From positions 1-64,000 of the forward strand of contig NZ_LLXX01000182.1 of the NCBI RefSeq assembly GCF_001440405.1: a stretch of DNA of 64,000 nucleotides, written 5' to 3'. Position numbers and translations under genes: made by a program. This document shows, piece by piece, positions 14,966 through 23,076 of this stretch (within the stretch, counting starts at the first letter, position 1; each line of letters opens with the position of its first letter). The notes below the pieces were generated by a model. That model made no database searches. It was given only the letters and a program-made list of their open reading frames with translations, and was not told the DNA's origin. The DNA is from Bradyrhizobium valentinum. GTDB lineage: Bacteria; Pseudomonadota; Alphaproteobacteria; Rhizobiales; Xanthobacteraceae.

Positions 14966-15934
14966 TCAACTCTGCCGATGGGCTTCCGCCATCGCGACGA
15001 TCACCTTGCGCGGCCCCTTGAACGGTGCGCGCGCATGTGCGGTGAGCATGTTATCGAGCATCACCACGTCGCCGGCCTGCCAGGGGAAGCTGATCTTATG
15101 CTTTTCGAGAACGCTGCGAACCGTGGACAACGTTTCATCGTCGATCGGCGAACCGTCGCCGTAGAGGACGTTGCGCGGCAGATCGACCTCGTCACCGACC
15201 ACATCGAGCAGGCTCTCGCGCACCTCCGGCTCGAGATTGGAGACATGAAACAAATGGGCCTGATTGAACCAGACCCATTCTCCCGTCACCGGGTGGCGCG
15301 CCGTGCCCTGGCAGATCTGGCGCGTGCGAAGCTCGCCGTCTTCCTTCCACTCGCATTCGATGTCATGCGCGGCGCAGTAGGCCTCGACCTCCGACCTGGA
15401 GTCGGTACCGAACACCTGCTGCCAATCGACGTCGAGACCGTTGCCGTAGTTCCGCACATACATCACGCCCTTCTCGGCGAAACGCTCGCGTATCGCCGGC
15501 GGCATGTCGCGATGGATGGCGCGGCTGTCGGCAATCGGCGTCTCGCCGCCCTCCAGCGCCGGCTGCATGCAATAGAACCAGATCTTCATCGGCCAATCGC
15601 GCGTATAGGCCTGCTCGTTGTGCAGCGGGATATGCTGGTGCGGCGGATATTCGGTGGACGTGTAGACCCCGGAGGTGACCTGCGAGCGCGGCGTCGATCC
15701 AAACTCGTAGGTGAGCAGCGGATGACCGAAATCGGCTGCGAACGCGCGGAACGCGTCAGGACCGTCGAGTGAGAAATCGCGAAAGACGATGCCGCCACAA
15801 TCCGTCAGATGCCGGTCGATGGTGTCGCGCAGCGTGGGAAGCGCTTCGCCAAGCGGCTGCCCAACTGTGCCGGCCTTGAGCAACAACGGAAGGCGCTGGC
15901 CCTCAATGAGTGGCTGGACGGAGAACACGCTCAT
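14966..15934 (-). CDS. SyrP/TauD-family Fe(II)/2-oxoglutarate dioxygenase, probable aspartyl beta-hydroxylase
   Basis: This 322-residue protein of the TauD/SyrP fold carries the non-haem iron facial triad as H105-x-E107 (LHNEQAY) and a distal H300 (DNMLTAHAR), with R309 as the likely 2-oxoglutarate-binding arginine. Known SyrP-type enzymes hydroxylate Asp while it is tethered to a peptide carrier domain. The neighbouring synthetase has an Asp-coding A domain, so formation of beta-hydroxy-Asp, a common siderophore iron ligand, is the inferred role. The ATG at 15934 has GGAGCGAGG just upstream and lies inside the end of the thioesterase gene, so translation is probably coupled. A longer TTG start at 15958 is less likely. 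As a stand-alone enzyme it resembles the free-standing class of siderophore Asp hydroxylases rather than the fused class. Confidence 0.88.
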   Translation of the reverse strand: MSVFSVQPLIEGQRLPLLLKAGTVGQPLGEALPTLRDTIDRHLTDCGGIVFRDFSLDGPDAFRAFAADFGHPLLTYEFGSTPRSQVTSGVYTSTEYPPHQHIPLHNEQAYTRDWPMKIWFYCMQPALEGGETPIADSRAIHRDMPPAIRERFAEKGVMYVRNYGNGLDVDWQQVFGTDSRSEVEAYCAAHDIECEWKEDGELRTRQICQGTARHPVTGEWVWFNQAHLFHVSNLEPEVRESLLDVVGDEVDLPRNVLYGDGSPIDDETLSTVRSVLEKHKISFPWQAGDVVMLDNMLTAHARAPFKGPRKVIVAMAEAHRQS

Positions 15935-16658
15935 GATCCTCGCTCCGATGCAAACCAATCGATCGCCCCGATTGCCGGGCCATGGCCGCTCCGATCAAGT
16001 CGATCAGTTCAGCCTGCTGGGTGTGAATGAAGAAGTGATGCCCCGGCAACATGTGAAGCGTGAATGATGCCGAGGTCTCCTGCCGCCAGGCCTGGAGCGA
16101 TTCACGGCCGGTGTCGTCGTCGACACCGCCAAAGACGTGCACGGGGTACGGCAACGGATGCCGCGGCCGGTAGACATAAGCGCCGCACATCAGGAAGTCG
16201 GCACGGAGCACCGGAAGCGCCGATCGCATCAACTCTGCATTCAACAACGCTTCGTCCGGCGTGCCCTGAAGATCGCGCAATTCCCTGAGCAACTCTTCGT
16301 CGCTCAATGGCAGGCGCCATTTGCTGCCATCGCGAACGGCTGGGGCCTCCGCCCCTGAGGCAAAGAGCATGGCCGGTGCTGGCGCGCCGCGATCGAGCAG
16401 GCTATGCGCGAGCTCGAACGCGATCAGCGCACCAAGGCTGTGCCCGAACAATGCGTACGGCGCGTCAAGTTGCGCGCCAAGCTCGCGAGCGAGCTGCGAT
16501 GCGAGCGCGCCGGGATCGGTCGCGAGCGGCTCGTTCATGCGCGCGCCGCGCCCGGGCCACTCCACCGGGTAGACATCGATCCATGACGGCAGCAGCCTGC
16601 GCCACCGCGCATAGAACATGGCGCTGCCGCCGGAGTAAGGCAGACAAAGAAGCCGCAT
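15903..16658 (-). CDS. Type II thioesterase
   Basis: This 251-residue alpha/beta hydrolase is of the NRPS/PKS-associated thioesterase family. It has the N-terminal LPYSGGSA oxyanion region, the nucleophile elbow GHSLGA (Ser about 74), an Asp in the FGGVDDD strand (about 180) and the catalytic His in LPGHHFF (about 207). Known type II enzymes remove misprimed acyl groups from carrier domains and so keep the assembly line running. It follows the MbtH-like gene by 21 nt and its 3' end overlaps the hydroxylase start by 32 nt, placing it in the same operon. Product release could instead need a terminal TE domain, which would lie beyond the left edge. Confidence 0.92.
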   Translation of the reverse strand: MRLLCLPYSGGSAMFYARWRRLLPSWIDVYPVEWPGRGARMNEPLATDPGALASQLARELGAQLDAPYALFGHSLGALIAFELAHSLLDRGAPAPAMLFASGAEAPAVRDGSKWRLPLSDEELLRELRDLQGTPDEALLNAELMRSALPVLRADFLMCGAYVYRPRHPLPYPVHVFGGVDDDTGRESLQAWRQETSASFTLHMLPGHHFFIHTQQAELIDLIGAAMARQSGRSIGLHRSEDHERVLRPATH

Positions 16659-16679
16659 CGGAAGACAAGGCTCCGTTTG

Positions 16680-16907
16680 CTAGGCCGACTGCTGCGGCGC
16701 TGTTTCGTCCATGAATTTTCGGAGCGTCAGCGGGCGCATGTCGGTCCACACCTGTTCGATGTGATCGAGGCATTCCTTCTTGCTGCCGCTCTTGCCTACC
16801 GCTTTCCAGCCGTTCGGAATTTCCTTGAACGTCGGCCAGATGGAGTATTGCTCTTCGTGATTGATAACGACGGTGAAGGTGACGTCGTCTCTGTCGAACA
16901 CCATCAT
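16680..16907 (-). CDS. MbtH-like protein
   Basis: This 75-residue protein has the family signature: NHEEQYSIWP near residues 16-25, then GWKAVGKSG, then CLDHIEQVWTDMRPL. MbtH-like proteins bind adenylation domains and are often needed for their solubility or activity. It is the first gene of the synthetase operon, and its ATG at 16907 follows the candidate promoter at 16947-16975. A second ATG one codon later cannot be excluded. No other MbtH-like gene is in the window, so it probably serves all the A domains here. Confidence 0.95.
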   Translation of the reverse strand: MMVFDRDDVTFTVVINHEEQYSIWPTFKEIPNGWKAVGKSGSKKECLDHIEQVWTDMRPLTLRKFMDETAPQQSA

Positions 16908-16946
16908 TGGCTCGGCCCCTTCTTAGAAAACGAAAGCAATGGCGTT

Positions 16947-16975
16947 TGAGTAGGTCAGAAGCAAATGATGGTCAA
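16947..16975 (-). promoter_or_regulatory. Candidate promoter of the lipopeptide synthetase operon
   Basis: Reading leftward, TTGACC (16975-16970) and TACTCA (16952-16947) are separated by 17 nt, about 40 bases before the MbtH-like start. The -35 match is good and the -10 match is poor. It could instead be read by an extracytoplasmic-function sigma factor, but no such gene is in the window. Confidence 0.35.
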
Positions 16976-17127
16976 AGCAATATCGGCGCCGAAGTTTTTA
17001 ATAGCTCCAAGGTGGCGATACCGTGACACAATGCAACCTCCGCGCTTGCGGGCAACATGCATGACAAGTCACTGATTTGCAAAACGATACGCAGTTTCTT
17101 GCAATTCTAGTTTGTGAGGTCGGAACA

Positions 17128-17146
17128 ATTTTCGAGATTCGAAAAT
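17128..17146. promoter_or_regulatory. Inverted repeat, possible operator
   Basis: ATTTTCGA and TCGAAAAT flank a 3-nt GAT spacer, giving a perfect 8-bp inverted repeat. It lies in an A/T-rich stretch upstream of the synthetase operon and downstream of the receptor gene. It does not match the Irr (ICE) or RirA site patterns as I recall them, so the binding protein, if any, is unknown. Confidence 0.35.
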
Positions 17147-17224
17147 CGCAGCAGTGTTCGGAAGATTCTTTTCATCACATTGTCATCAGTTTCGATAAGC
17201 GAACCTTTGCTGACAATGCAGGTC

Positions 17225-17258
17225 AAAGAAAAACCGCCGCGGACGAGATCCGCGGCGG
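17225..17258 (-). terminator. Rho-independent terminator of the siderophore receptor gene
   Basis: The arms CCGCCGCGGA (17234-17243) and TCCGCGGCGG (17249-17258) form a perfect 10-bp GC stem with a 5-nt loop. On the minus strand the stem is followed by a T-rich run (TTTTTCTTT, 17233-17225). It lies 33 bases past the receptor stop codon and should separate that gene from the synthetase operon. Confidence 0.85.
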
Positions 17259-17291
17259 CGCGTATTGCAGGCGACCAGATTGGCGCTGCGT

Positions 17292-19655
17292 TCAGAAGTT
17301 GAACGTCGTCGACAAGAGATAGGTGCGCGGGGCGGCAAGCGTGATCACACCGCTGTAGGCCGACGCCCAATAGGCTTCGTTGAAGACGTTCTCGATATTG
17401 GCGCGGATCACGATCGGCTTGCCGTTCCAGGGCGACGTAAAGGTATACCGCGCTCCGATGTCGACCCGCGTCCACTCAGGCAGCGTGAGGGTATTTCCGA
17501 CGTTGGCATATTGAGAAGAGGTATAGATCACCCTACCGGAGAGTGTAAGGCCACGCACGAACGGGGTATCCCACTCCGCGCCGATATTAGCTGTGACTGC
17601 TGGAACGCCGGGCGCCTTCTTGCCGTCGTTGGTCCCATTTTGAGTCTGTTCCTGTACACCATCGATTAGGGCCAGGCCCCCAAGAAGGCGGATGTCGGGC
17701 GTGATCTCGCCGAACACATTGACCTCGGCGCCGCGATTGCGCTGCCTGCCGTTGAGTAGTTGGGAATTCCCGGTCGCCCCCGCGACCGTAATGATGCTCG
17801 GCTGCGTGATTTCAAACAGACTCAACGTCGTGGTAAAGCGGCCAGTATCTATTTTCACGCCGGTCTCTGCCTGTGTTGTTCTGCTGGGTGGAAACACCGT
17901 GCCGACGTTGATGAAGTTTCCAGTCACCACATGCGGCGTCTGAAAACCTTCGATGTAGTTTGCATAAAGCGAGATATTTTCAACCGGCTTCACCACGATA
18001 GCGTAGGCAGGAGTTACCGCCGAAGCCTCTCTCTCCGGCCTGCTGTTACCGGGCGCGAAATAATTCGTAACCTGGCTTCCCGCCGTCTGATGACGAACGC
18101 CAACCGTCAACTGAACGCGCTTGTTCCAGAACGACATCGTATCAGAAACGCCGACGCTTTCGAGATTGACGTTGGTTAGTTGATTGGCCGCAATAGTATT
18201 GAGAGTGGGGCTCGGAATATTGGTCGGCTCGTTGTAGAGGTTCCAGAAGATCAAGTTGTTGGCAGGCAGGGCCGTACGAGCCCAAACCTGCTGCCTATAG
18301 GTTCGATCGTTAATAGAGTAATTGACGTTCACCGCGTGATTGATGGGGCCGGTATCAACTGTTGCACGGACGCCGGCCTCACCTGCGAGCGTCTCATACG
18401 TCTCCTTGCCGCGTATTGGTTGTGACGACAGGCCTCCCAACTGGAATACGCTGCCGGGTGGGGCAGTCATGTTCGTAAGGATGGGTGAAGGGTAGGTATA
18501 ATTGATATTACTATCATGATAACCAAACGCGGCATAGGCCGTCACCCAGTCGGTAACATCAACCTCGCCTTTTACGGTCGAGAAGAAGTCCGTCGGCGCG
18601 TAATACGCCCACGGCACCTGAAAATTCGTTCCGGGTTTCGGTGGCGGAGGAATGATGGTTGCCGTCGGGCCGAGCGTAAAGAAGCGCAGCGGCGGCTTCA
18701 GAACGTCAGCCTGATAGCCGACGTCGACGGCCAGACGTGCATTCTCGCCGAGATAATCAAGCGCCAGGACCGCATTTCCAAACTCGTCGGTCTGACGATT
18801 CCAAGGAGTATTGCCGTTAGAGTAAGTGCTGTTTAGTCGGACGCCCCACTCCTTGCGTTCGCCGTACCGCCGACTGACGTCGATGTGCTCGCCAAATTGC
18901 GATTTGGACACGTAAAATCCCGTCAGTCGCGTAATATCAACGTCGGGAGCATGCTTGGTGATAAGGTTGATGCTGCCGCCAACGGCACCGCCGCTCGCTA
19001 CACCCTGGCCGCCAGTGGTCATGCCGTTGAGCACGGCGCTCGGGCCCTTCAATACCTCGACGCGCTCGATGAAGTTTGCCCCGATGGAATAGTACGGCGC
19101 GATTCCGTAAAGACCGTTCAGCCCAAAATCGCCGCTGTCATAATAGAAGCCGCGGATGAACAGACTATCGGCGCCGCCACCCGCCGCCTGCACCACTCTC
19201 ACAGAAGGATCGTTCGCCAGCACGTCACGGATCGTTCGAGCCTGCTGATTCGCGATCAACTCCGCCGTGTAGCTGGTCTGGTTGAACGGGGTATCCATCA
19301 CGCCGCGATTGCCGAGAATGCCCAAGCTCCCGCCCGTCGCCACCTGTCCGCCAGCATAGGGCGCGGGCGGCGCGCCGACCGTTCCAGTCGAAGGCGTCAC
19401 ATACGGAACCGGCTCCACCCGACGCGGCGCCGGCGCGGCGACGCGCCGCTGCACGCGCGACGTGGACGTTTGCGTTCTCCGTGCTGCTGCAGGGCGCGCT
19501 CGTTGCTGGGTTGGAGCATCGACGGTGACGGGCGGCAAATTCTGCGCAAACGCCTTCTGAGCGCCACTCGAAAAATCCAGCGAAAGCGCGAGATAGCTCA
19601 CCGCTCCCAGCGAAACAGCGCGCACAACATTTCTCGCAGCGACTTGATATGTCAT
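17292..19655 (-). CDS. TonB-dependent siderophore receptor
   Basis: This 787-residue outer-membrane receptor starts with an export signal (MTYQVAARNVVRAVSLGAVSYLA..., cleavage probably after AFA), followed by a TonB-box-like PPVTVDAP. A Pro/Arg/Ala-rich linker, a plug domain beginning near residue 135 (TSYTAELIANQQARTIRDVLANDPSVRV) and a 22-strand-type beta barrel ending in the terminal aromatic STTFNF complete it. The family imports ferric siderophores using the TonB-ExbBD system. Its place next to the synthetase operon suggests it takes up that product. I prefer ATG 19655, with GGTGGAAG upstream; a longer open frame begins at 19757 but does not begin with an export signal. It has its own promoter and terminator. 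Confidence 0.93.
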   Translation of the reverse strand: MTYQVAARNVVRAVSLGAVSYLALSLDFSSGAQKAFAQNLPPVTVDAPTQQRARPAAARRTQTSTSRVQRRVAAPAPRRVEPVPYVTPSTGTVGAPPAPYAGGQVATGGSLGILGNRGVMDTPFNQTSYTAELIANQQARTIRDVLANDPSVRVVQAAGGGADSLFIRGFYYDSGDFGLNGLYGIAPYYSIGANFIERVEVLKGPSAVLNGMTTGGQGVASGGAVGGSINLITKHAPDVDITRLTGFYVSKSQFGEHIDVSRRYGERKEWGVRLNSTYSNGNTPWNRQTDEFGNAVLALDYLGENARLAVDVGYQADVLKPPLRFFTLGPTATIIPPPPKPGTNFQVPWAYYAPTDFFSTVKGEVDVTDWVTAYAAFGYHDSNINYTYPSPILTNMTAPPGSVFQLGGLSSQPIRGKETYETLAGEAGVRATVDTGPINHAVNVNYSINDRTYRQQVWARTALPANNLIFWNLYNEPTNIPSPTLNTIAANQLTNVNLESVGVSDTMSFWNKRVQLTVGVRHQTAGSQVTNYFAPGNSRPEREASAVTPAYAIVVKPVENISLYANYIEGFQTPHVVTGNFINVGTVFPPSRTTQAETGVKIDTGRFTTTLSLFEITQPSIITVAGATGNSQLLNGRQRNRGAEVNVFGEITPDIRLLGGLALIDGVQEQTQNGTNDGKKAPGVPAVTANIGAEWDTPFVRGLTLSGRVIYTSSQYANVGNTLTLPEWTRVDIGARYTFTSPWNGKPIVIRANIENVFNEAYWASAYSGVITLAAPRTYLLSTTFNF

Positions 19656-19810
19656 ACTTCCACCCCAAAGCCCACAAGCAGGTCTGGGTGCTCGTTCTAA
19701 CTTCCGAAGTGGAAACAGCGAGTAGAAGCCATCTAAGGTGATGGTGTGCGCGCGCAACAGATTGCGTCAGTGGCGATAGAGCAACACCACGCACTTTCTA
19801 ATTGTTCAGA

Positions 19811-19840
19811 ATTGTAGCACCAGGATTTTTAAGCGTTCAA
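19811..19840 (-). promoter_or_regulatory. Promoter of the siderophore receptor gene
   Basis: Reading leftward, TTGAAC (19840-19835) and TACAAT (19816-19811) lie 18 nt apart and match the housekeeping consensus well. Transcription would start near 19804, giving a leader of about 150 nt before the ATG at 19655. Confidence 0.6.
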
Positions 19841-19893
19841 ACACGCGCTCAAGCGAATCAGTTTCGTTTCGCGAGATTCCACGCGCCACGACG

Positions 19894-19910
19894 TTTTGAA
19901 TCTTTCTAGT
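19894..19910. promoter_or_regulatory. Irr (ICE)-like iron-control element candidate
   Basis: TTTTGAATCTTTCTAGT matches 11 of the 14 fixed positions of the rhizobial iron control element as I recall it (TTTAGAA-N3-TTCTAAA). It lies about 55 bp upstream of the receptor -35 box, a position from which Irr could affect the promoter. This is a pattern match only. Confidence 0.35.
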
Positions 19911-19996
19911 TTTTATCCGTTCTAATCTTCTGCATGAGCATCAAGCGCGGCAACAGATGGAATCATCATTGCGCCCTTGCACGCGTTCAAATCTTT

Positions 19997-21157
19997 TCAA
20001 TCCAGCAGATTGCGCAGAGCCCGCATGAAAACTTTCGCACCAATTTCAATGAGTTCATCGGGAAAATCATAGTTCGGCTCGTGCAAGCCGGGATGCTGCT
20101 CCCCTGCGCCAAGGAAGAACATCGCGGCCCTGGATCGGGCGTTGAATCGTCCAAAATCCTCCGAACCCCGCATCGGAAGGCCTTGCGTAGAATGACGCAC
20201 ACCTTCTGCATCGAGCGCGGCTTTCAGATGGGCAACGGCCTCCGCATTGTTCAAGCAGTGACTGAACACGTCGCGGTAGGTGATTCCGACCTGCAGCCCT
20301 TCGCTCGCCGCCACGCGTTGTACCAGATCTTCCGCCTGCAATTGAATCCGTTCCATCGTCGAATCGGTCAGCGTCCTCAGCGTCACCCAAAGCTCGGCCT
20401 GACCGGGCGAGATGCCGAACGCCGGCTCGCCGAGCCTTGCATGGGTGACCGTCACCATCGAGAACGCTTCATCCAGCGCGCCGCCCCGTCCCAATGCGGT
20501 GATTTCGTTTAGCAACGTTGCTATGGCTCGTTGCGGCGAAACACCGAACTCAGGGCTGGAGGCGTGTGCGGTTCGTCCGGTCAAAGCGATCTGCATCCCG
20601 CGCGACGCGCAATTGACCAAACCTTCGGCAATTGAAGCGTGCCCGAGCGGAAGTCCCGGCAAGTTATGCAACGAGAAAACAAAATCGGGCCGCACCTCTT
20701 CGAACTTCGCATCGGCAAGCACCGCTGCCGCGCCGAAGCCGTCCTCTTCAGCCGGCTGGAACAGGAGCACAGCCCGCCCCCGCTTTGGGCGTTGCCGCCC
20801 CAAGCCGCGCGCGATCGCTGCCAGAATTGTCATGTGACCGTCATGACCGCAGAGATGCGCTTTTCCTAGCATGAGTGACCGGTACGCCAGTTCCGAGGTC
20901 TCCTGTATAGGCAATCCATCCAGCTCGGCCCGAAGCATGATGGTCAGGCCGGGCGTGTCCCCTTCATAGATTCCGAGCACGCCATGACCGCCAAGCCCCG
21001 TAACGACCTTGTCGGCGCCGGATGCATGAAGAAGCGCCTGCACGGCTTGCGCGGTCTTCTCCTCCTGTCCTGACAACTCAGGCTTGCTGTGGAGCTCGCG
21101 GCGCCACGCAATCAGTTCAGTCCATTCGTGCTCGGCCAGGAACATGAGATCGCTCAT
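19997..21157 (-). CDS. M20-family amidohydrolase (amidase/aminoacylase type)
   Basis: This 386-residue enzyme is of the M20D metallo-amidohydrolase family (hippurate/IAA-amino acid hydrolase type). Metal-ligand motifs visible are CGHDGHM near residue 102, QPAEED near 133, SLHNLPG near 162, and a late GSEDF near 348. Such enzymes cleave N-acyl or N-aryl amino acids. With the CoA ligase next to it (105 bases upstream, same strand) and the possible indolic-acid locus beyond, hydrolysis of an amino-acid conjugate such as an auxin conjugate is a reasonable inference. Processing of the neighbouring lipopeptide is another possibility. No signal peptide is visible, so it is cytoplasmic. Confidence 0.88.
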   Translation of the reverse strand: MSDLMFLAEHEWTELIAWRRELHSKPELSGQEEKTAQAVQALLHASGADKVVTGLGGHGVLGIYEGDTPGLTIMLRAELDGLPIQETSELAYRSLMLGKAHLCGHDGHMTILAAIARGLGRQRPKRGRAVLLFQPAEEDGFGAAAVLADAKFEEVRPDFVFSLHNLPGLPLGHASIAEGLVNCASRGMQIALTGRTAHASSPEFGVSPQRAIATLLNEITALGRGGALDEAFSMVTVTHARLGEPAFGISPGQAELWVTLRTLTDSTMERIQLQAEDLVQRVAASEGLQVGITYRDVFSHCLNNAEAVAHLKAALDAEGVRHSTQGLPMRGSEDFGRFNARSRAAMFFLGAGEQHPGLHEPNYDFPDELIEIGAKVFMRALRNLLD

Positions 21158-21262
21158 ACATTCGGGTAAATGGGCCAGACTTCGGCTCGACGGATTGGTC
21201 AGGGAGCTCGACGACCTGAAGAACGCCGTGAAACGTGCGACCGAGGAAGCCCGCGCCTTGTT

Positions 21263-22906
21263 CTAACGGCGCAGCTTGTATCCCGCGGCATCGCGGTCCC
21301 ATGCATCGGCTGTCCTTCCGGCCTCGCGCAGCGCGACCTTCCGGATCTTGCCGTTCTCGGTCAACGGCATTTCGGCGACGATCCGGACAAAGCGCGGGAC
21401 CGCGAAATAGGCCATGTTACCCTCGCAATGCCTGACGATCTCGACGGGGTCGAGCGCGTGGCCGGGCTCGAGTTGAACGGCGGCCGCAACTTCATCCTCG
21501 CCGAGTTCGGACGGCAGCGGATAGACGGCGCAGGCAGCGATTGCCGGATGCTTCAGCAGCACCTGCTCCACCTCCCAGGATGAAACATTCTCGCCGCGCC
21601 GCCGGATCGAATCCTTCATCCGGTCGACAAAGCGGTAGTGGCCGTCTGCGTCGCGCACCACCCGATCGCCGGTGTGAAACCAGAGATCTCGCCAGGCTTC
21701 GGCCGTCTTATCAGGCATTCCAAAATAGCCCGTCGAGAATGCCAGCGGCTCGCGCGAGCGTAGCAGCAGCTCGCCGGCCTCACCGTCAGGGAGAGGCGCG
21801 TCGTCGGGGCCGACGATGCTGGCCTCCACGCCCTCCACGAGATGGCCCATGGTGCCGGGACTATCGGACGGGACCGTGCTCGCAAACACGAAGTTCGTTT
21901 CGGTCGAACCGTAACCATCGAGCAACGGCACGCCGAAGCGCTCGAGAAACGGACCGTGAAACTGGCCGGGCACTCCGCCGCCGAGCGCGACGCGCAGAAA
22001 ATGCGCGGTGTCGTTCGCCGACGGCGGCTGCGCCAGCAGCATCACGGCCATCGCACCAAGGAGATAGCTGACCGTTGCCTGATGCCGGCGCGCCGCCACC
22101 CAGAAACCGGAGGCAGAGAATTTCGGCTCGAGCACGTAGGTGCAGCCGTTGAGGAGCGCCTGATAGAACGCGTTCAGAGCATTGGTGTGGAATAGCGGGA
22201 GTGTCGTGAACAGGACATCGCCCTCAAGGATACCGAGCGCACGCGCCGAATAGACGCCCCACCAGAACATCTGCGCCTGCGGGCAGCAGACGCCCTTGGC
22301 AGGACCTGTCGTGCCCGACGTATAGAGGATCGCGACCGTGTCGTCCGGCCGCACGGACCCGGGCGAGGCTCCCTCGCCAAGCGCAGGCAGCGGCGAGATC
22401 GATTCCCGCTCGACCGGAGACGCCGCGCCCTCTCCGATCGTCCAGATAATGTCCGGCAGCGTAACGTCGCGTTCCAGCGTTTCGATCGCCGGCATGAAGC
22501 CTGACTCGATTACCAGCAGCTTCGGCGTGGAGTTGCGCAGGATGTGGCTGAGCTGGATGCCGCGCAGAGCCGTGTTGATCGGCACGGTCACGGCGCCCAT
22601 CCAGGCGCAGCCGAGATAGACTTCCAAAAACTCAGGCCGGTTCGAGCACATCAGCGCGACGCGGTCACCGGCACGGATTCCCGCCTGCATCAAACGGCCG
22701 GCTGATGCCGCCGCGATCGCGGCCGTCTCGGCATAGCTCCATCGTGTTTCGCCGAAGACAAACAGCGTGCGATCGCGGTATTGCGCGGCCTGCCGCGTCA
22801 GAATAGTCGGGAGAACCCGGTCCGCCGGCGGGAAACGTTCAGCCGCCTGCGACCAGATCGGCGTACCCCGCCGGTGCCTGGCCGCGCTGCTCTCACCTAT
22901 CTGCAT
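21263..22906 (-). CDS. ATP-dependent acyl/aryl-CoA ligase (AMP-forming)
   Basis: This 547-residue ANL-family enzyme has the AMP-binding P-loop YTSGTTGPAKGV, an adenine-binding GYGSTET motif, the hinge region YRFVDRMKDSIRRRGENVSSWEVE and a C-terminal catalytic-lysine motif NGKIRK. Its layout resembles carnitine/crotonobetaine-type CoA ligases. The start at 22906 is chosen because AGGAGG lies 5 nt upstream; the frame is open further, to 23170, but that would run into the divergent gene. The acid it activates cannot be read from sequence, but the surrounding beta-oxidation-type genes suggest an aromatic or indolic acid. It is divergent from a second CoA ligase. Confidence 0.9.
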   Translation of the reverse strand: MQIGESSAARHRRGTPIWSQAAERFPPADRVLPTILTRQAAQYRDRTLFVFGETRWSYAETAAIAAASAGRLMQAGIRAGDRVALMCSNRPEFLEVYLGCAWMGAVTVPINTALRGIQLSHILRNSTPKLLVIESGFMPAIETLERDVTLPDIIWTIGEGAASPVERESISPLPALGEGASPGSVRPDDTVAILYTSGTTGPAKGVCCPQAQMFWWGVYSARALGILEGDVLFTTLPLFHTNALNAFYQALLNGCTYVLEPKFSASGFWVAARRHQATVSYLLGAMAVMLLAQPPSANDTAHFLRVALGGGVPGQFHGPFLERFGVPLLDGYGSTETNFVFASTVPSDSPGTMGHLVEGVEASIVGPDDAPLPDGEAGELLLRSREPLAFSTGYFGMPDKTAEAWRDLWFHTGDRVVRDADGHYRFVDRMKDSIRRRGENVSSWEVEQVLLKHPAIAACAVYPLPSELGEDEVAAAVQLEPGHALDPVEIVRHCEGNMAYFAVPRFVRIVAEMPLTENGKIRKVALREAGRTADAWDRDAAGYKLRR

Positions 22907-22967
22907 ACACGCCTCCTGAAGCTCGCCGGGCTGGTCTGCGATAGATCGCACTTGGCCGAGGAGATAG

Positions 22968-22980
22968 TTTAGGCTTAAAG
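22968..22980 (+). promoter_or_regulatory. Motif TTTAGGCTTAAAG in divergent CoA-ligase promoter region
   Basis: A short A/T-rich motif lies in the 170-base gap between the two divergent CoA-ligase genes. A close copy, TTTAGGCTTTAAA, occurs at 30817-30829 in another gene-free stretch, so it may be a shared operator. The evidence is only the recurrence. Confidence 0.25.
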
Positions 22981-23076
22981 TATTCACGAAAGCTGCCACC
23001 GCAGCAAGGGCTGCGCGCGGGTTCCGGCTGCTATCCCTTGCGGCGGCTGGAGGCATGAACAGGAGCTGTGTCCGCA

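Larger units (their letters stand above)
16908..17291. other. Intergenic region between synthetase operon and siderophore receptor gene
   Basis: This 384-base stretch has no credible gene. It holds a candidate promoter for the synthetase operon (16947-16975), a 19-bp inverted repeat (17128-17146) and the terminator of the receptor gene (17234-17258). It is richer in A and T than the flanking genes, as expected of a control region. Confidence 0.7.
19656..19996. other. Intergenic region upstream of the receptor gene
   Basis: This 341-base stretch has no gene that I can support. It holds a strong promoter candidate for the receptor (19811-19840) and an Irr-box-like sequence (19894-19910). It also contains the short repeat TTCT-N8-AGAA (19796-19811) at the expected transcription start. 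Confidence 0.6.

Noticed and set aside
14904..14969. TTG start for the FAAL synthetase overlapping the hydroxylase stop
   Set aside because: Kept as an alternative only; the 22 extra residues lie before the FAAL fold, and the ATG at 14903 has an AGGA element upstream.
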